Assembly: GCA_002238505.1 (NCBI GenBank)
Contig: MPMM01000004.1
Span: 1 to 64,000 of the forward strand
Length of the DNA: 64,000 bases
DNA from: SAR202 cluster bacterium bin22
Lineage (GTDB): Bacteria; Chloroflexota; Dehalococcoidia; Lucifugimonadales; UBA3495
Direction of reading: 5' to 3'
Shown: in pieces, positions 61,375-64,000 of the stretch
Numbering within the stretch: the first letter of the stretch is position 1
Layout of the letters: every line of letters starts with the position of its first letter
The notes under the pieces: generated by a model
Seen by the model: only the letters and a program-made list of their open reading frames with translations
Database searches by the model: none
What the model was told of the DNA's origin: nothing
Program-made: the position numbers and the translations under genes

Positions 61375-61677
61375 ATGATGCTCACCCCCCGGGAATCGGA
61401 AAAACTGATGGTGTACGTGGCGGCGGACTTGGCCCGGAGACGCCAGGGCCGGGGTCTCAAGCTCAACGTGCCCGAGTCGGTGGCCCTCATTACTGAAGCC
61501 ATTCTCGAATCGGCCAGGGACGGCCGCACCGTGGCCGAGGCCATGGAACTGGGCCGCCAGGTACTCACCCGCGATGATGTGATGGAGGGCGTCCCCGAAA
61601 TGGTGGACCTGGTCCAGGTCGAGGCCACCTTTCCCGATGGCACCAAGCTGGTGTCCGTTCACGACCCCATAGTCTGA
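61375..61677 (+). CDS. ureA: Urease gamma subunit
   Basis: A 100-residue Ure[21 protein letters not shown], then [20 protein letters not shown] (residues about 26-45), [20 protein letters not shown] and [20 protein letters not shown] reproduce the family over its whole length, ending VSVHDPIV. It is the small structural subunit of the UreABC trimer-of-trimers; it carries no active-site residues. The ATG at 61375 (or the one next to it) gives the standard N-terminus; the longer upstream frame is not part of the protein. ureB follows after 22 bases. Confidence 0.95.
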   Translation: MMLTPRESEKLMVYVAADLARRRQGRGLKLNVPESVALITEAILESARDGRTVAEAMELGRQVLTRDDVMEGVPEMVDLVQVEATFPDGTKLVSVHDPIV

Positions 61678-61699
61678 AGGCCAGGAGTCTCGCTTCACC

Positions 61700-62107
61700 A
61701 TGAGCAATCCATCCGGTTTCTATATCCCAGCCGCCGACCCCATAGAAATAAACCCCGGCCGGCCCACCCTCTCCTTGCTCGTCTGGAACACCGGGGACCG
61801 GGCGATTCAGGTGGGCTCCCACTTCCATTTCTTTGAAGTCAACCGGGCCCTGAGCTTCCATCGGGAAGCAGCCTACGGCATGCGCCTGGACATCCCCGCC
61901 GGCACAGCGGTCAGATTCGAGCCCGGGGACCGCAAGGAAGTAACCCTGGTGGCAGTGGGTGGAACCCGGCGCATCCTGGGGCTCAACGGCCTGACCTCCG
62001 GCAGCCTGGATTCGCCCGACGTCCGCAACCGGGCGCTGGCAGAAATGCAGAGCAGGGCCTTTGCCCACATTCCTTCCGAAGAAACCGGCAGCCAGGGAGA
62101 CAGCTAG
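61700..62107 (+). CDS. ureB: Urease beta subunit
   Basis: A 135-residue UreB. The conserved parts are [20 protein letters not shown] (residues about 18-37), [20 protein letters not shown] (about 38-57), [20 protein letters not shown] and [20 protein letters not shown]. It is slightly longer than the usual 100-110 residues because of a polar C-terminal tail after GLTSG. It forms part of the urease core and holds no catalytic residue. It lies between ureA and ureC, one base before the ureC start codon, so the three subunits are made from one message as separate proteins. Confidence 0.95.
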   Translation: MSNPSGFYIPAADPIEINPGRPTLSLLVWNTGDRAIQVGSHFHFFEVNRALSFHREAAYGMRLDIPAGTAVRFEPGDRKEVTLVAVGGTRRILGLNGLTSGSLDSPDVRNRALAEMQSRAFAHIPSEETGSQGDS

Positions 62108-62108
62108 T

Positions 62109-63827
62109 ATGGCGCGAATCAGTCGTCAGCAATACGTCGAACTCTACGGGCCCACAACGGGCGACCGATTCCGCCTGGCCGATACCAGCCTGGTATGCCA
62201 GGTGGAACAGGACCTGCTCACCTACGGCGACGAACTGGTTTTCGGCGGGGGCAAGACCGCTCGCGACGGCATGGGCCAGGACCCGGAAATTACCAGCCAG
62301 GGCGGCGCGCCCGACCTGGTTATCACCAACGCCATCATCATGGATCCCGTCCTTGGCATATTGAAGGGTGACATCGGAATCAAGAATGGCCACATCGTCG
62401 CCATCGGCAAGGCGGGCAACCCTGGGGTAATGGACGGCGTTCACCCCGACCTGGTGGTTGGTCCCGGCACCGAGGTAATTGCCGGAGAACATCTGATAGC
62501 TACACCGGGCGGCATAGACGCCCACATCCACATGATTTCACCCCAGCAGGTTTGGCATGCCCTGTCCAACGGCATCACCACCATGCTGGGCGGCGGCACC
62601 GGCCCGGCCGACGGCACCAACGCCACCACCTGCACCCCCGGTCCATGGAACATAGCCCGGATGCTGGAGGCTGCCGAGGGTTTGCCGGTCAACTGGGGTC
62701 TGCTGGGCAAGGGCAATGCCAGCGTTGCCGCGCCCCTGGAGGAACAACTGCTGGCCGGCGCCAGCGGCCTGAAACTGCACGAGGACTGGGGCACCACTCC
62801 CGCCGCCATTGACCGCTGCCTGGAGGTGGCCGACCGGTTCGACGTTCCCGTAGCCATTCACACCGACACCCTCAACGAGGCCGGGTTTGTCGAGGACACC
62901 ATCGCCGCCATTGCCGGAAGGGCCATCCATACCTACCACACCGAGGGCGCCGGGGGTGGTCACGCTCCCGACATCATCAAGATTGCGGCCCACCTGAACG
63001 TCCTTCCCTCATCTACCAACCCGACCCGTCCCTACACCGTCAACACCCTGGCCGAACACATGGACATGTTGATGGTCTGCCACCACCTCAGCCCCCGCGT
63101 CCCGGAAGATGTGGCCTTCGCCGAAAGCCGCATACGGCCCGAGACCATGGCTGCCGAGGATGTTCTGCACGACATGGGAGTCATCAGCATGTACTCCTCG
63201 GACTCCCAGGCCATGGGACGGGTGGGCGAGAACTTTACCCGCCTGTTCCAGACTGCCGACAAGATGAGCCAGTTCAAGGGCAAGCTCCCCGAGGACTCTC
63301 CCGACCATGACAATTTCCGGGTCCTCCGCTACCTGGCCAAGTTGACTATCAATCCCGCCGTTACCCACGGTATCTCCCACCTGGTTGGGTCGCTGGAACC
63401 GGGCAAGCTGGCAGACATCGTCCTTTGGCCGGTGGCAAGTTTTGGGGCCAAGCCCAAGCTGATAATCAAGGGCGGCATGATTGCCTGGTCGGTGATGGGC
63501 GACCCCAACGGTTCCATCCCTACTGCCGAGCCCTCTTTCTACCGTCCCATGTTCGGGGCCCTTGGCAAAGCGGTAAATGGCCGGTGCCTCACCTTCGTTT
63601 CCCGGGCCGCCTACGATGCTGGCATCCACCGGGAATTGGGGCTGGACAAGTGGGTGGAACCCGTCCTTGGCTGCCGTCATATCACCAAGCGCCAGATGGT
63701 ACGCAATGACGCCATGCCCAACATCGAGGTTGACCCCGATTCTTACGAGGTAAGGGTTGACGGGGAGATTGCCACCGTCCCCCCGGCCGAAAGGCTGAGC
63801 CTCGCCCAACTGCATTTCCTGGTTTAG
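62109..63827 (+). CDS. ureC: Urease alpha (catalytic) subunit
   Basis: A 572-residue nickel enzyme subunit that hydrolyses urea to ammonia and carbamate. All active-site residues are visible: [10 protein letters not shown] (two His), GLKLHEDWG (the Lys that is carbamylated and a His), [10 protein letters not shown] (His), [15 protein letters not shown] (His), [11 protein letters not shown] (Asp) and the flap [13 protein letters not shown] with the mobile Cys and His. The N-terminus is [20 protein letters not shown]. The ATG at 62109 is one base after the ureB stop. Nickel insertion needs accessory proteins; ureF begins 17 bases downstream. The enzyme is predicted active. Confidence 0.97.
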   Translation: MARISRQQYVELYGPTTGDRFRLADTSLVCQVEQDLLTYGDELVFGGGKTARDGMGQDPEITSQGGAPDLVITNAIIMDPVLGILKGDIGIKNGHIVAIGKAGNPGVMDGVHPDLVVGPGTEVIAGEHLIATPGGIDAHIHMISPQQVWHALSNGITTMLGGGTGPADGTNATTCTPGPWNIARMLEAAEGLPVNWGLLGKGNASVAAPLEEQLLAGASGLKLHEDWGTTPAAIDRCLEVADRFDVPVAIHTDTLNEAGFVEDTIAAIAGRAIHTYHTEGAGGGHAPDIIKIAAHLNVLPSSTNPTRPYTVNTLAEHMDMLMVCHHLSPRVPEDVAFAESRIRPETMAAEDVLHDMGVISMYSSDSQAMGRVGENFTRLFQTADKMSQFKGKLPEDSPDHDNFRVLRYLAKLTINPAVTHGISHLVGSLEPGKLADIVLWPVASFGAKPKLIIKGGMIAWSVMGDPNGSIPTAEPSFYRPMFGALGKAVNGRCLTFVSRAAYDAGIHRELGLDKWVEPVLGCRHITKRQMVRNDAMPNIEVDPDSYEVRVDGEIATVPPAERLSLAQLHFLV

Positions 63828-63843
63828 GGGGCTGAATCCGCCC

Positions 63844-64000
63844 ATGTTTGACGACTCGCCACAGGGCTTTCTAGCCCTCTTGCAACTGGCCGATTCCTTT
63901 TTCCCCACCGGGGCCTACGCCCAGTCCCAGGGCTTGGAAGGGATGGTAGCCCAGGGCTGGGTCTCCGGCGCCGATGAGGTTCTCGAGTACCTGTCTAACC
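63844..64000 (+). CDS. ureF: Urease accessory protein UreF, partial
   Basis: The first 52 residues of UreF, cut by the window edge. FLALLQLADSFFPTGAYAQS followed by QGLEGMVAQGWV is the conserved N-terminal region of the family (LLQLaDS-x-FP-x-Gaf-x-x-S-x-GLE). UreF works with UreD/H and UreG to load nickel into apo-urease. It follows ureC directly, with no ureE between them, so the metallochaperone UreE is either elsewhere or missing. The ATG at 63844 lies seven bases after GGGGGCT, a weak ribosome binding site. Confidence 0.9.
   Translation, partial: MFDDSPQGFLALLQLADSFFPTGAYAQSQGLEGMVAQGWVSGADEVLEYLSN

Overview
The window looks like part of a Chloroflexota chromosome of the Dehalococcoidia/SAR202 type. 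This is inferred from protein style only: Pro/Thr-rich lipoproteins, a split sulfopyruvate-decarboxylase-type enzyme and a urt-glnA-ure cluster. There is no rRNA or other marker gene. It falls into two parts that meet near 50.66 kb, where the 3' half of a tRNA-Ile(GAT) gene, with encoded CCA, lies without its 5' half.

Bases 1-50,655 are a mosaic of accessory DNA with many broken genes. From left to right: a HEAT-like partial gene, a nucleotidyltransferase, a leucine-rich-repeat scrap, a DUF805 membrane protein, and a hicBA pair whose toxin is frameshifted (0-4 kb). Then come a tyrosine recombinase, a DUF5677 protein, a resolvase scrap and an apparently intact IS21-family element with its target duplication (4-9.3 kb). 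Next are a zinc-hook SMC-like ATPase, a RecB-type nuclease/helicase split by one stop codon, a HEPN protein, and the YhaO/YhaN nuclease-ATPase pair (9.5-22 kb). After these lie a recombinase remnant, a HEPN protein and its partner, a truncated helicase, a lipoprotein and a ParA/ribbon-helix-helix partition-like cassette beside tandem 8-bp repeats (22-29 kb).

At 29-34.7 kb two inverted paralogues of a Cas4-like nuclease bracket a CBS-domain gene, a one-protein AAA-ATPase/TOPRIM fusion resembling PARIS or OLD systems, a Cys-rich protein and a secreted HNH lipoprotein. From 34.9 to 50.5 kb are two related broken transposases, one nested inside a third transposase, followed by what reads as the replication/transfer core of an integrative element: a VirD4-like protein without P-loop residues, a protein of unknown function, a replication-relaxation-like protein, a UvrD-like helicase, a primase-helicase with an iteron-like palindrome at its 3' end, and a CI/LexA-like repressor next to the tRNA fragment.

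Bases 50,656-64,000 are mostly housekeeping. After more scraps (recombinase tail, netrin-like membrane protein, cation-efflux fragment), a consensus-like sigma-70-type promoter precedes comD-comE (thiamine-diphosphate decarboxylase subunits), which end at a strong terminator. The urea ABC transporter urtABCDE, a glutamine synthetase, urease ureABC and the start of ureF follow on the plus strand. Together they would import urea, hydrolyse it to ammonia and fix the ammonia into glutamine.
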